From Chondrinema litorale (GTDB lineage: Bacteria > Bacteroidota > Bacteroidia > Cytophagales > Flammeovirgaceae), in the NCBI RefSeq assembly GCF_026250525.1, contig NZ_CP111059.1, forward strand, positions 82,539 to 146,538: a DNA stretch of 64,000 nucleotides, in the 5' to 3' direction. The notes beneath the pieces are model-generated. The model was given only the letters and a program-made list of their open reading frames with translations. It did no database searches and was not told the origin of the DNA. Position numbers and translations under genes: made by a program. This document shows, piece after piece, positions 53,471-62,122 of the stretch. Numbering within the stretch: position 1 is the stretch's first letter; each line of letters starts with the position of its first letter.

Positions 53471-53868
53471 AAAAGGTAAATTGTATAATGCTGGTGGACG
53501 ATAATCCGGACGATAATTTTTTTCATGAACGGATTATTAAAAAAAGTGGAGCAGCTGAAATTGTAATAACTAAAGAAACTGGATACGATGCTTTAGAATA
53601 TCTAAAATTGCAGAGATACCAGAAATTAGCTCATCCTCAATTAATATTTCTAGATATTAACATGCCCGGCATGAACGGCTGGGAATTTATTGAAGAATAT
53701 AATAAGTTAGAAAAAGATCAGCAGGGAGAGCATGTTATAGTGATGCTCACCACTTCTAAAAACCCTGATGATAAGGTTTTTGCAAACAAAAATATTAATG
53801 TAACAGACTTTAAAAGTAAGCCCCTTACTAAAGAAATTCTTGAAGAAGTAATAGATAGATTCTTTTAG
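53467..53868 (+). CDS. single-domain response regulator (Rcp1-like)
   Basis: The 133-residue receiver has D11-D12 in VDDNPDDNFFHERI, phospho-acceptor D63 in LIFLDINMPGMNGWEF, Thr/Ser in MLTTSKNPDD and Lys in DFKSKPLTKE. There is no output domain. Its start overlaps the kinase stop (ATGA), so the two form one signalling pair. Output must be through protein contact, typical of this Rcp1/CheY-like group. Confidence 0.92.
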   Translation: MKKVNCIMLVDDNPDDNFFHERIIKKSGAAEIVITKETGYDALEYLKLQRYQKLAHPQLIFLDINMPGMNGWEFIEEYNKLEKDQQGEHVIVMLTTSKNPDDKVFANKNINVTDFKSKPLTKEILEEVIDRFF

Positions 53869-53900
53869 TAATTGCTCTTGAAATATCAAGATTTTGTGAA

Positions 53901-54569
53901 GTGATACGTGCTGTAATTTTCGATATGGATGGAATTATTATTGACTCTGAGCCTCTCTGGAAGAAAGCAGAGAAGTTAGTGTTCACGTCAATGGGAGTAA
54001 ATGTAACAGAAGAACAAGCCGCAGTTACAGCAAGCCTAACAACCAGAGAAGTTACCGAGTATTGGTTTAATAATAGCCCTTGGCAAAACACTCCTCTGCA
54101 CGAAGTAGAAAATGCCGTAATTGATAAGGTAGGAGAATTAATTGCCACGCAAGGCAAACCTATAGATGGCATAGCTAATACATTAGAATTCTTTAAGCAA
54201 AGAAAATTTAAAATAGGTTTGGCTACCAACTCACCTTACCAACTTATTCCTTTAGTGTTAGAAAAAGTTGGTATTACCCATTATTTTGATGCCATTACCT
54301 CTTCAGACGAGGCGCCAAAAGGCAAGCCGGATCCGGCAGTTTATTTAACAACTGCGCATAAGCTTGATATTCCACCGCAATTTTGTTTAGCTTTCGAAGA
54401 TTCTGGTTCTGGTTTAAGAGCTGCTAAAAGAGCCGGCATGAAAGCTGTTGCCATTCCTGCATCATTTGAATATGATCATCCCAAATTCGATATAGCTGAT
54501 TTGAAGCTTACAGGCTTTAAGCATTTTACGGAGCAACATCTTCGGTATTTAAGCGAAAGCCAAACCTAA
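53901..54569 (+). CDS. HAD-family phosphatase (YniC/beta-phosphoglucomutase-like)
   Basis: This 222-residue HAD hydrolase has all four motifs: DMDGIIIDSEPLWKKAE (nucleophile D8, acid D10), GLATNSPYQL (Thr/Ser), Lys in SDEAPKGKPDPAVYL, and FEDSGSGLRAAKRAGM. The helical cap at about 18-85 is of the sugar-phosphatase subgroup. It removes phosphate from small sugar phosphates such as 2-deoxyglucose-6-phosphate. It starts at GTG (53901), the first possible start before the motif, 32 bp after the response regulator. Confidence 0.9.
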   Translation: MIRAVIFDMDGIIIDSEPLWKKAEKLVFTSMGVNVTEEQAAVTASLTTREVTEYWFNNSPWQNTPLHEVENAVIDKVGELIATQGKPIDGIANTLEFFKQRKFKIGLATNSPYQLIPLVLEKVGITHYFDAITSSDEAPKGKPDPAVYLTTAHKLDIPPQFCLAFEDSGSGLRAAKRAGMKAVAIPASFEYDHPKFDIADLKLTGFKHFTEQHLRYLSESQT

Positions 54570-54650
54570 GTTTTAAAATATTTATTCTGAATTAAATTCC
54601 ATCCAGATAAGTTATTATCAAAAGCTTTCTGGTCTATAAATTCATGCGAG

Positions 54651-55460
54651 TTGACAGATAATTTCCTCATAAAAAAGCCTGATAATCAATTTTTGACTTC
54701 GTTAGTAGAGTATTATTTTTTTATTGATGTTCAGGTTAGTGAAGCGGATTCCCAAGGCGAATATATCATTCCATTTCCTCGAATTACTTTTGGTTATTTC
54801 TTCGATCATCCCTTTTTGGTGACTAACCACGATTTAAACCAACAGGTTGAAGTAGATATGGTGATTTCGAGAATCACTTCGCACAAAATCACAGTAAAAC
54901 CACTAAGCGATCGTATAAAGATAATTGGAGCTCATGTAAAACCATTTGCACTAGCCTATCTCACAAATACCCTTTTAGAAGATTTACCTTGGCTAATAGA
55001 TACCCAAGAGCTGTTTAAAGAACAAGCCGCTGCTTTTAAAAGGAAAATTAAAGCTCGCAGCAAACCAAATCAGATGTTTGATGAAGTGGAAAATATCTTT
55101 TTAGAATCAGTTTTGGTGAAAGATTTATCTGTAATTACCCAAGCTGTGGAAATGGTAGAAAAACATGCTGGAGAAATAAAACTAGACGAACTGGCAAATG
55201 CCATCGGAGTTACTTCACGCACTTTAAGAAATCAGTTTTACAAATATGTTGGCTGTGCGCCAAAAGAATACATTAATCTGGTTAAACTGTATCAAAGTGT
55301 GTATCAGATGCATCATTCCAACGATTCACTCACCAGTATAAGTCACGATACCAACTATTTCGACCAAGCTCATTTTATAAATACCATCAAACGTATTACA
55401 GGTAAGTCGCCGGGCAAACTCAGAAAAGAAATGCCCGATTTCCGATTTTTACAATTTTAG
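54651..55460 (+). CDS. AraC-family transcriptional regulator
   Basis: The 269-residue protein has an N-terminal sensing domain of DUF6597 type (about 5-150: FLTSLVEYYFFIDVQV, IIPFPRITFGYFF, RIKIIGAHVKPFALAYL). A C-terminal two-helix-turn-helix AraC domain (about 170-265) has KLDELANAIGVTSRTLRNQF, CAPKEYINLVKLY and YFDQAHFINTIKRITGKSPG. The start is a TTG at 54651; no in-frame ATG precedes the domain. It probably regulates the membrane protein or OsmC genes downstream, but the targets are unknown. Confidence 0.85.
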   Translation: MTDNFLIKKPDNQFLTSLVEYYFFIDVQVSEADSQGEYIIPFPRITFGYFFDHPFLVTNHDLNQQVEVDMVISRITSHKITVKPLSDRIKIIGAHVKPFALAYLTNTLLEDLPWLIDTQELFKEQAAAFKRKIKARSKPNQMFDEVENIFLESVLVKDLSVITQAVEMVEKHAGEIKLDELANAIGVTSRTLRNQFYKYVGCAPKEYINLVKLYQSVYQMHHSNDSLTSISHDTNYFDQAHFINTIKRITGKSPGKLRKEMPDFRFLQF

Positions 55461-55532
55461 GCTAGAGTAAAAACTGAAATTAGCCATGTCTACCAAAGAC
55501 ATTTAAATAATTTCAGAAAATTATAGCCAACC

Positions 55533-55997
55533 ATGAAAAGAAAGAACTTAGTAAAAATCCATTTGCTTGCAACTGCCATTGCTGTAATTATTATTCTTAC
55601 ATTTTTTACTTCTTCGGTATTTGCTGAACTCAACGGAGAGGAAACCTTCATCAAAACAGTAAAAACCAGTATCTTCTATGCACTTCCATTGCTCTTAATA
55701 GCCATGCCTACATTAGGAATTTCTGGCAATAAACTAGCGGGTAAATCAACCAACCAAGAAGTGTTGCAAAAGCAAAAGAGAATGAAGCTAATCGTATTTA
55801 ATGGCATCGTCTTAATTTCGTTAGCTTCATTTCTTTACTATCGGGTAAGTTTTAAGGAAATTGATGTTGTCTTTTTTTACGTACAGATGGCAGAGTTTGC
55901 TTTTGGTATTGGTAATTTGGTATTAATCGGATTAAATATAAAAAGTGGGATGAAACTCTCTGGAAGACTTAAAAAGCAAGCACAAGTAAAAGCTTGA
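55533..55997 (+). CDS. four-helix membrane protein of unknown function
   Basis: This 154-residue protein has predicted helices at about 9-30 (LLATAIAVIIILTFFTSSVFA), 46-65, 88-104 and 115-138 (VQMAEFAFGIGNLVLIGLNI), with a basic tail. No family is recognised. It follows the AraC gene by 72 bases on the same strand, a common layout in which the AraC protein controls a small membrane protein, so it may be the regulator's target. Confidence 0.6.
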   Translation: MKRKNLVKIHLLATAIAVIIILTFFTSSVFAELNGEETFIKTVKTSIFYALPLLLIAMPTLGISGNKLAGKSTNQEVLQKQKRMKLIVFNGIVLISLASFLYYRVSFKEIDVVFFYVQMAEFAFGIGNLVLIGLNIKSGMKLSGRLKKQAQVKA

Positions 55998-56128
55998 AGG
56001 CAGAAAACTAGATCGACTTTTTTAACAGATTACGAGAGAATGAATCTTTAATGAAATCGCCTGAATTGATGAGCTTTTTGTGAACAAATTACGCTGAGAA
56101 GTATTATATAATAAAAACTAAATAGCAC

Positions 56129-56551
56129 ATGAAATTTACAAGAAAAGCAAGTGCCAACTGGAAAGGCACTGGAAAAGAAGGTAAAGGAACTGTAAGTACA
56201 GAAAGTACTACGCTTAGCCAAACTCAAGTATCTTACAAAAGTAGATTTGAAGAAGGAGTAGGTACAAACCCAGAAGAATTGGTAGCTGCGGCACATTCTA
56301 GCTGCTTCACTATGCAATTGAGCTTTCTTTTAAATGAAGAAGGTTACACAGCAGATAATCTGGATACCGATGCCAAAATCACTTTTGAAGATGGTGCCAT
56401 CACCAAAATTCATTTAGAATTGGAAGGACAGGTGCCAGAAATCGCAGAAGACGAATTCAAGAAAATAGCAGAAAAAGCCAAAGAGGTTTGCCCAATTTCT
56501 AAACTTCTCGATACTGAAATTACACTTTCAGCATCATTATCATTGGTATAA
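56129..56551 (+). CDS. OsmC-family peroxidase
   Basis: The 140-residue product has the OsmC/Ohr layout. The N-terminus reads KFTRKASANWKGTGKEGKGT, the first catalytic Cys59 stands in AAAHSSCFTMQLSF, the central helix has DGAITKIHLELEGQVPEI, and the second Cys121 stands in KEVCPISKLL. These enzymes reduce organic hydroperoxides using dihydrolipoamide or similar thiols. The Cys spacing and FTMQLSF wording favour OsmC over Ohr. The gene has its own terminator at 56576. Confidence 0.93.
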   Translation: MKFTRKASANWKGTGKEGKGTVSTESTTLSQTQVSYKSRFEEGVGTNPEELVAAAHSSCFTMQLSFLLNEEGYTADNLDTDAKITFEDGAITKIHLELEGQVPEIAEDEFKKIAEKAKEVCPISKLLDTEITLSASLSLV

Positions 56552-56575
56552 AGGAAAAGGAAATTACCATTTTAT

Positions 56576-56607
56576 AAGTCTGGGTTTCATTACTCAGGCT
56601 TTTTTTA
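56576..56607 (+). terminator. terminator after osmC-like gene
   Basis: AAGTCTGGG (56576-56584) pairs with CTCAGGCTT (56593-56601) with wobble pairs, followed by TTTTTT. Confidence 0.7.
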
Positions 56608-56743
56608 TACACCAATATTTATAAGCCAAGAGTGAAAAAATGATTAGATAATTTAGTCGCAAACGGGGAGTGCTTTTGTCGGAATTGGCTATGCTCTTAA
56701 ACTCATAATTCTTTTAACTTAGCCATATATAAATGCTTAAATT

Positions 56744-57103
56744 ATGAAAGGGAATTATAAGAATGTGGATGAATATATAGCTACTTTTTCTGAGCCGATT
56801 AAAGAAATTCTGGAAGAGATAAGGGCACATATTAAAAATACAGCGCCACAGGCAGAAGAAGTAATTAGTTATGATATGCCTGCTTATAAATATAATGGTC
56901 CTTTGGTGTATTTTGCCGGATATAAGAAACACATAGGTTTTTATCCCACACCTTCGGCGATTGCCCATTTTAAAACAGAAATAGAAAAAGCAAAATATAA
57001 ATGGGCAAAAGGTTCGGTACAATTCCCACTCAGTGTGCCTATGCCAATGGAATTGATTAAAGAAATGGTACTTTTCAAACTTACCGAAAACACCAAGAAG
57101 TGA
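56744..57103 (+). CDS. DUF1801 (YdhG-like) protein
   Basis: This 119-residue protein of the DUF1801/YdhG family starts NVDEYIATFSEPIKEILEEI, then EEVISYDMPAYKYNGPLVYF, a core AGYKKHIGFYPTPSAI and the C-terminal KGSVQFPLSVPMPMELIKEM. Relatives in Bacillus (Fra) are frataxin-like iron chaperones, which would fit the iron theme, but most family members are uncharacterised. It is a single-gene transcript. Confidence 0.88.
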   Translation: MKGNYKNVDEYIATFSEPIKEILEEIRAHIKNTAPQAEEVISYDMPAYKYNGPLVYFAGYKKHIGFYPTPSAIAHFKTEIEKAKYKWAKGSVQFPLSVPMPMELIKEMVLFKLTENTKK

Positions 57104-57214
57104 TAGAAGGCATTATCTACATGTTATTTTTTGAATTAATATTTGAAAAAGCACTAACAACAAAAGTATAATTATTAACTATTGCAGGTTTTATTTAGCA
57201 AAACTGATAGTTAA

Positions 57215-58021
57215 ATGAAGAAATTTTTTCGCTTTGTATTTCACCTCATTTCAATTCTAATACTCACGATTCTTACACAAATTGGAGGCTTGGTTTATCT
57301 GTTTACGCTAATACTAGTAAGTAAAAAAAGCAAAGTAAGAAGTATAAAGAGAGCCGGCACTTTTACCATCTTATATTTAATCTGTACACTTTTAGTAGTG
57401 CCAAATCTGGCTCCTTTGTTAGGTAGAGAAAAGATCAAAGAATCTGAATCGATTGTAGCGCGCTCCATCATATTTACTTTGGCTAATAGAAACTATGTAA
57501 AGCCTGAGCTCAATAATGTACTTGCTCAAATTGCAAGTGATTTTGAAAAGAAGCATGCAGGAATCAAACTGGTTTATTTGGACGCCAACTTTCCTTTTTT
57601 TGATAAGTTTCCACTTTTGCCACACCTCAGCCACAATGATGGAAAGAAAATAGACATTGTCTTTATTTATGAAGACAGTGCAGGAACGTTGACGAATTTA
57701 AAGCCATCTAGAAGTGGATATGGCATTTATGAGAGTCCAACAGCAAAAGAATTTAATCAAATAGTATTATGTAAAGAGAGAGGTTACTGGCAGTACGATT
57801 TCCCGAAATATTTGACTTTAGGAGAGGTGAATCGAGACCTAACATTCTCCCAAAAGGCGACTAAAAATTTGATTAAAATAATATTGAGACAAGCAGCGGT
57901 TGAAAAGATATTTATCGAACCTCATCTAAAAAAGAGGATGCATTTATCAAACAACAAAATCAGATTTCATGGTTGTGGAGCTGTAAGGCACGATGATCAT
58001 ATCCATCTTCAAGTGAAGTAA
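57215..58021 (+). CDS. LAS-type metallopeptidase, MepA-like, membrane-anchored
   Basis: This 268-residue protein has two N-terminal hydrophobic segments (about 8-32 and 45-68). A C-terminal domain carries LAS zinc motifs: H140-x6-D147 in LSHNDGKKIDIVF and H262-x-H264 in HDDHIHLQVK at the very end. The wording resembles the penicillin-insensitive murein endopeptidase MepA, but the usual first zinc region is shorter here. It probably cuts peptidoglycan cross-links or a related cell-wall peptide in the periplasm. The short membrane module at the N-terminus is unusual for MepA. Confidence 0.7.
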   Translation: MKKFFRFVFHLISILILTILTQIGGLVYLFTLILVSKKSKVRSIKRAGTFTILYLICTLLVVPNLAPLLGREKIKESESIVARSIIFTLANRNYVKPELNNVLAQIASDFEKKHAGIKLVYLDANFPFFDKFPLLPHLSHNDGKKIDIVFIYEDSAGTLTNLKPSRSGYGIYESPTAKEFNQIVLCKERGYWQYDFPKYLTLGEVNRDLTFSQKATKNLIKIILRQAAVEKIFIEPHLKKRMHLSNNKIRFHGCGAVRHDDHIHLQVK

Positions 58022-58126
58022 ATGAAAATCTATTTCATTTAAGTGTGAAATCTACACATGATATTGCGATGAAATGAATTAACTTGCAGGCGAAAATTTA
58101 CTTTACTACCAGACTTTTAACCCTAG

Positions 58127-59692
58127 ATGAAGAAGATAACTAAACTATCATTTATACTTATCTGCTGTTTAATTACAGTACTTTCCACTGCCGGGTTTGC
58201 ACAAGCTCAAACAGGCAAAATGGCTTACACAGTTTCATTTCCTGAGCCAGCTAGCAATGGCTTGCATGTAAAATTGCAAACTTCAGGTTGGCAGCAAGAC
58301 ACCCTCAATTTTAAAATGCCTAAATGGATGCCCGGTTATTATCAGATTATGGATTATGCCGATGAAATTGTAAGCATTTCAGCAGAAGATAGCAAAGGGG
58401 AAAAACTCACTTTGGATAAAATCAACGAGAACACTTGGCAAATTACAGGTGTAAAAAACAAAGCTTTTACGCTGAACTATGATATAAAAACCAGTAAACA
58501 GTTTGTGGCAAATAGCTATGTAGATGCTGAACATGCTTATTTGATTAATGCCAGTACTTTTTTCTATGTGGATGGATTTATCAATATACCGGTTGCAGTT
58601 AAGGTAGAGATGAATGAGGCGTGGAGTAAAATTGCAACAGGATTAACTTTGGTAAAAGGAAAAACGAACGAGTTTACCGCACCAGATTTCGATATTTTAT
58701 ACGATTGCCCTATTCTAATTGGTAATATGGAAGAACTACCTTCTTTTGAAGTAGGAGGTAAGTTACACCGATTTGTTGGTTACAAATTAGGCGACTTTGA
58801 CCACGAAGGTTTTATGCAAAAATTAAAACTAATGGTAGAATCTGCTGTGGCGATTATTGGCGATATTCCTTATAAAGAATATACATTTATTGGCATTGGT
58901 CCGGGTAGGGGTGGAATTGAGCATTTAAATAATACTACTGTAAGTTTCGATGGAAATAGACTTAATTCAGATGCTGCTATGAATGGCGTACTCAACTTTC
59001 TAGCACATGAATATTTCCATCATTATAATGTAAAACGCATCAGACCTTTTGAGTTAGGGCCATTCGATTACGACCAAGGGAGCAAAACCAATTTGCTTTG
59101 GGTGAGTGAAGGTTTATCGGTTTATTATGAGTATTTGGTGATTAAAAGAGCTGGCTTGGCAAGTGTAGAAACCTTGTTCGAAGATTTTGAAAACAACATC
59201 AATGTAGTTGAAAACAATCCGGGTAAAAAATATCAATCACTGGTACAATCAAGCTACAATACTTGGAAAGACGGGCCATTTGGCACGCAAGGAGAAGAAA
59301 AAGGAAAAACAATCTCTTATTACCAAAAAGGCCCTGTTGTTGGTTTGCTGTTAGATTTTGCTATTCGCAATGCTACTAAAAATGAGAAATCTTTAGATGA
59401 TGTAATGCAATATGTGTATTACAGATATTATAAAGAATTAGGCAGAGGTTTTACAGATGCTGAGTTTGAGCAAACTTGCGAAACCGTAGCAGGTGCACCA
59501 CTTACAGAGATTTTTGAATATATCTACACTACCAAACCTCTAGATTATGATAAATATCTGGGCATGGCTGGTTTAAAGTTAGAAGCAAATCCTGCTGAAA
59601 GTGACCCAGAAAAGAAAGTGTATAAGCTAAAGCAAATTGAAAATCCTACAGAATTGCAGAAAGAAATCTTTCAATCTTGGATTGGAGAATGA
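58127..59692 (+). CDS. M61-family glycyl aminopeptidase, short form
   Basis: The 521-residue protein has a signal peptide (1-27) and an M61 N-terminal beta domain (YTVSFPEPASNGLHVKLQTS in outline, FKMPKWMPGYYQIMDYAD). The catalytic domain has H294-E-x-x-H298 in AHEYFHHYNVKRI and the third zinc ligand Glu in WVSEGLSVYYE. Members usually run near 600 residues with a C-terminal PDZ domain. Here the sequence stops shortly after GAPLTEIFEYIYTTKPLDYD, so the PDZ is missing or reduced to a short stub. It is an exported exopeptidase with a preference for small N-terminal residues. Confidence 0.88.
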   Translation: MKKITKLSFILICCLITVLSTAGFAQAQTGKMAYTVSFPEPASNGLHVKLQTSGWQQDTLNFKMPKWMPGYYQIMDYADEIVSISAEDSKGEKLTLDKINENTWQITGVKNKAFTLNYDIKTSKQFVANSYVDAEHAYLINASTFFYVDGFINIPVAVKVEMNEAWSKIATGLTLVKGKTNEFTAPDFDILYDCPILIGNMEELPSFEVGGKLHRFVGYKLGDFDHEGFMQKLKLMVESAVAIIGDIPYKEYTFIGIGPGRGGIEHLNNTTVSFDGNRLNSDAAMNGVLNFLAHEYFHHYNVKRIRPFELGPFDYDQGSKTNLLWVSEGLSVYYEYLVIKRAGLASVETLFEDFENNINVVENNPGKKYQSLVQSSYNTWKDGPFGTQGEEKGKTISYYQKGPVVGLLLDFAIRNATKNEKSLDDVMQYVYYRYYKELGRGFTDAEFEQTCETVAGAPLTEIFEYIYTTKPLDYDKYLGMAGLKLEANPAESDPEKKVYKLKQIENPTELQKEIFQSWIGE

Positions 59693-59794
59693 TTATCTGC
59701 GCAGTATTGAATAAAATAATGGATTGATTATTAACTTCGCTTACGTTTAATAATCAATCCTAACTCATATACATGAGCCCAATTTTTTAAACTC

Positions 59795-60112
59795 ATGGAA
59801 AAAATCGTATTTATTGGCTATAAACCATTTGCTGGAAAAGAAACTGAACTCGCAGCTTTACTCGAAATTCACTGGCAAACGCTCAAAATCGAAAGTCTGG
59901 TAACCGACAGGCGACCAATTATTGTAAAGGCAGAAGACGAAACTGTGATCGAGGTTTTCGGTTGGAAATCTAAAGAAGCAATGGAGCTCGCGCATTCCAA
60001 TAAAATTGTATTAGATATGTGGAATGAGTTTTCTAAGGTGTGTGAATATGTACCTGTAGGCGAACGCAGCGAAATGAAAGAATTGTTTTCTGAGTTTAAG
60101 CCACTCAATTAG
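59795..60112 (+). CDS. dimeric alpha/beta-barrel (ABM-like) small protein
   Basis: This 105-residue single domain starts KIVFIGYKPFAGKETELAAL, with a central helix (LLEIHWQTLKIE) and IIVKAEDETVIEVFGWKSKE, then ANSNKIVLDMWNEFSKVCEYV-like C-terminal helix. The pattern is that of antibiotic-biosynthesis-monooxygenase/EthD-type dimeric barrels, which act on small aromatic or hydrophobic substrates. No catalytic residue is assignable. It is separated from the M61 gene by about 100 bp. Confidence 0.6.
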   Translation: MEKIVFIGYKPFAGKETELAALLEIHWQTLKIESLVTDRRPIIVKAEDETVIEVFGWKSKEAMELAHSNKIVLDMWNEFSKVCEYVPVGERSEMKELFSEFKPLN

Positions 60113-60240
60113 TTCTAAGAGCTATTTTATTGAAATGTAATGGTACTAATTGAATATCTTTTAGTTTGATATTCTAGGCCTTACCTTTTAAATAAAAGGG
60201 ATTGAAAATCAAGGTTTTAAATGCATTAATGTATAAAATA

Positions 60241-60283
60241 AAACCCCGCAATTAGCTAATAAAAGCTTTTTTCGGGGTTTTTG
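60241..60283. terminator. hairpin AAACCCCG ... CGGGGTTTTT upstream of the transposase
   Basis: AAACCCCG (60241-60248) pairs with CGGGGTTT (60273-60280), followed by a T-run. It lies about 45 bp before the transposase ATG and would stop transcription entering the element from the left. It may mark the element's left end. Confidence 0.7.
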
Positions 60284-60292
60284 ATTTGTTAA

Positions 60293-60325
60293 ATTGTAGT
60301 GTCTAATCACAATTAACACTACAAT
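60293..60325 (+). promoter_or_regulatory. hairpin ATTGTAGTGT ... ACACTACAAT directly before the transposase start
   Basis: Perfect 10-bp arms (60293-60302 and 60316-60325) end 2 bases before the ATG at 60328. In mRNA starting upstream it would hide the ribosome site, a known way for insertion sequences to resist activation by read-through. The role here is inferred. Confidence 0.55.
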
Positions 60326-60327
60326 AT

Positions 60328-61665
60328 ATGAGAGATCAACAGCTTTTCCAACCACAAGATTACTTAACTCCAAAATGGTATTTATTTAAGAGTAGTAAAT
60401 TGGGTAATGTTTATGATAGCATCCCTTGGGAACAACTTTCTGCATGTCTGCCTAAGAAAAATAAAGGCCCTGGTGCTCCTAGCTGGTTTTCGCCTCAGGG
60501 CATGTTTGGCTTAATGTTTCTAAAAGCCTATTTAAACCTGAGTGATGAAAAGCTCATAGCACGCTTTAATACCGATTGGAGCCTTCAGCTATTTTGCAAT
60601 AAATTGCTACAGGATCATCAAAAGATTAAGGATAAGGCCATTTTAAGTCGAATCAGGACGTATATGGCGGACCATACTGATTGGCAACAACTTCAAGAGG
60701 TACTACTCCAACACTGGAAAACAGACATGCATAATACGCATGTGCTCTTAATGGATGCTACTTGTTATGAGAGTTATATTCGTTTTCCTACCGATGTTAA
60801 GCTGCTCTGGGAGAGCTGCCAATGGGTGTTTGAAAAGCAGCTTTACAGATACTGTAAAATATTAGGAGTAAAACGACCTGGCTCCAAATATATAGATCAA
60901 AAGCGCATGCAGATGTCTTATGATCGTAGTCGTAAAAAGACATATAAAGCTGGTCGCAAGCGTAAAAAGTCATTGATATATCTACTATCCAAAGGATTGG
61001 GGCAACTGCAATGCCTACTTAACGAAAATCCACAAATACAGCTTCACTTACATGAGAGAACATATCTAAAAACTATAAAGAAGATAATCGAGCAACAGCA
61101 ATTCTTGCAGCAGCATCCAGCTAAAGAATTGAAAAACAGGATTGTATCACTTCCCAAGGCTTATGTTAGGCCGATAGTGCGAGGTAAAGAAGCTAAAAGG
61201 GTTGAGTTCGGAATGAAGGCACACCTGCTTCAGGTGGATGGTATCTGCTTTATCGATACCATGGAGTTCCGCGCTTTTAATGAAAGTACCAGACTGAAAT
61301 TAAGTAGTTTAAAACATAGATCGATATTTGGCTCACTTCATCAACTAGGAGCAGATCGCATTTACGCCACCAACAAAAACAGGAAGTATTTAACAGAAAA
61401 GAAGATATTTACCTGCTTTCCAAAGAAAGGTCCTAAAGTAAACAACCCTGCTGAAAGCCAACTCAGAAGTCTCATCTCTAGCCAAAGAGCCACGGTGATG
61501 GAGGGAAGTTTTGGCGTGCATAAAACAGCTTATGGCCTCAATAAGATCAAGGTTAAAGGAGAAAAACGAGAAATGATACACGTTTTTTTCGCAGTTATGA
61601 TGGCCAATGCCGTTAAGATCAGCAAAAGGAAATCAGAACAAGCCCCTCTACTTCAGGCCGCCTAA
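60328..61665 (+). CDS. IS5/IS1182-type transposase
   Basis: This 445-residue transposase has a DUF772-like N-terminal domain (about 45-130, APSWFSPQGMFGLMFLKAYL, WSLQLFCN) and a DDE catalytic fold. The first Asp is in LLMDATCYESYIRFPTD, the second region is FGMKAHLLQVDGICFIDT, and the Glu region is in PAESQLRSLISSQRATVMEGSFGVHK near the C-terminus. It ends in a short tail. The frame is intact, so the element may be active. Terminal inverted repeats could not be identified by eye, so the element ends are unknown. Confidence 0.85.
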   Translation: MRDQQLFQPQDYLTPKWYLFKSSKLGNVYDSIPWEQLSACLPKKNKGPGAPSWFSPQGMFGLMFLKAYLNLSDEKLIARFNTDWSLQLFCNKLLQDHQKIKDKAILSRIRTYMADHTDWQQLQEVLLQHWKTDMHNTHVLLMDATCYESYIRFPTDVKLLWESCQWVFEKQLYRYCKILGVKRPGSKYIDQKRMQMSYDRSRKKTYKAGRKRKKSLIYLLSKGLGQLQCLLNENPQIQLHLHERTYLKTIKKIIEQQQFLQQHPAKELKNRIVSLPKAYVRPIVRGKEAKRVEFGMKAHLLQVDGICFIDTMEFRAFNESTRLKLSSLKHRSIFGSLHQLGADRIYATNKNRKYLTEKKIFTCFPKKGPKVNNPAESQLRSLISSQRATVMEGSFGVHKTAYGLNKIKVKGEKREMIHVFFAVMMANAVKISKRKSEQAPLLQAA

Positions 61666-61859
61666 ACCTAAAGCTGAAAAGCCTATGGGATGAGTGTGTC
61701 TATACTATCCAAAAGCAATATTTTCCAGTTTTATCAATAGGATTACTCACAGTATTGTACTTTTTAAATAGTCCAAAACAGCAGGTACCAAGATTTGAAA
61801 CAAAAAAAAGCTGAACTTTATCTATCCAACTCTTATTTTTTATTGGTCTTAATCAATTT

Positions 61860-62102
61860 TCAAGGAGGCCCTATTCTATACCAATTGGGTGCTAACTTAT
61901 AATTTGTGCCTTTTACATTATCATTATTTATTTTTGATTCAAACTCCTGTATTTTGTCATAATTATTTGTGTAGACAAAGGCAGAGTAATGATCTAAGAT
62001 ACCTCTATCTATAAAAAAAAGTATCGTATACCCGCTTCCGTAATCATCTATTATTATATCATTACCTCCATTTGAAAGTATCCACCCCATCAAGTAGCAC
62101 AT
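61860..62102 (-). pseudogene. 80-residue fragment of an unknown protein next to IS66
   Basis: The frame ends in a stop at 61860 and reads coding-like throughout (GNDIIIDDYGSGYTILFFID, NNYDKIQEFESKINN, NYKLAPNWYRIGPP). It stays open upstream of the ATG at 62102 until it runs into the IS66 sequence. This suggests the N-terminal part of a host gene was cut off by the insertion. No family is recognised. It could also be a complete small protein. Confidence 0.45.
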
Positions 62103-62122
62103 GCTAAAAATAAGAGGATTTA

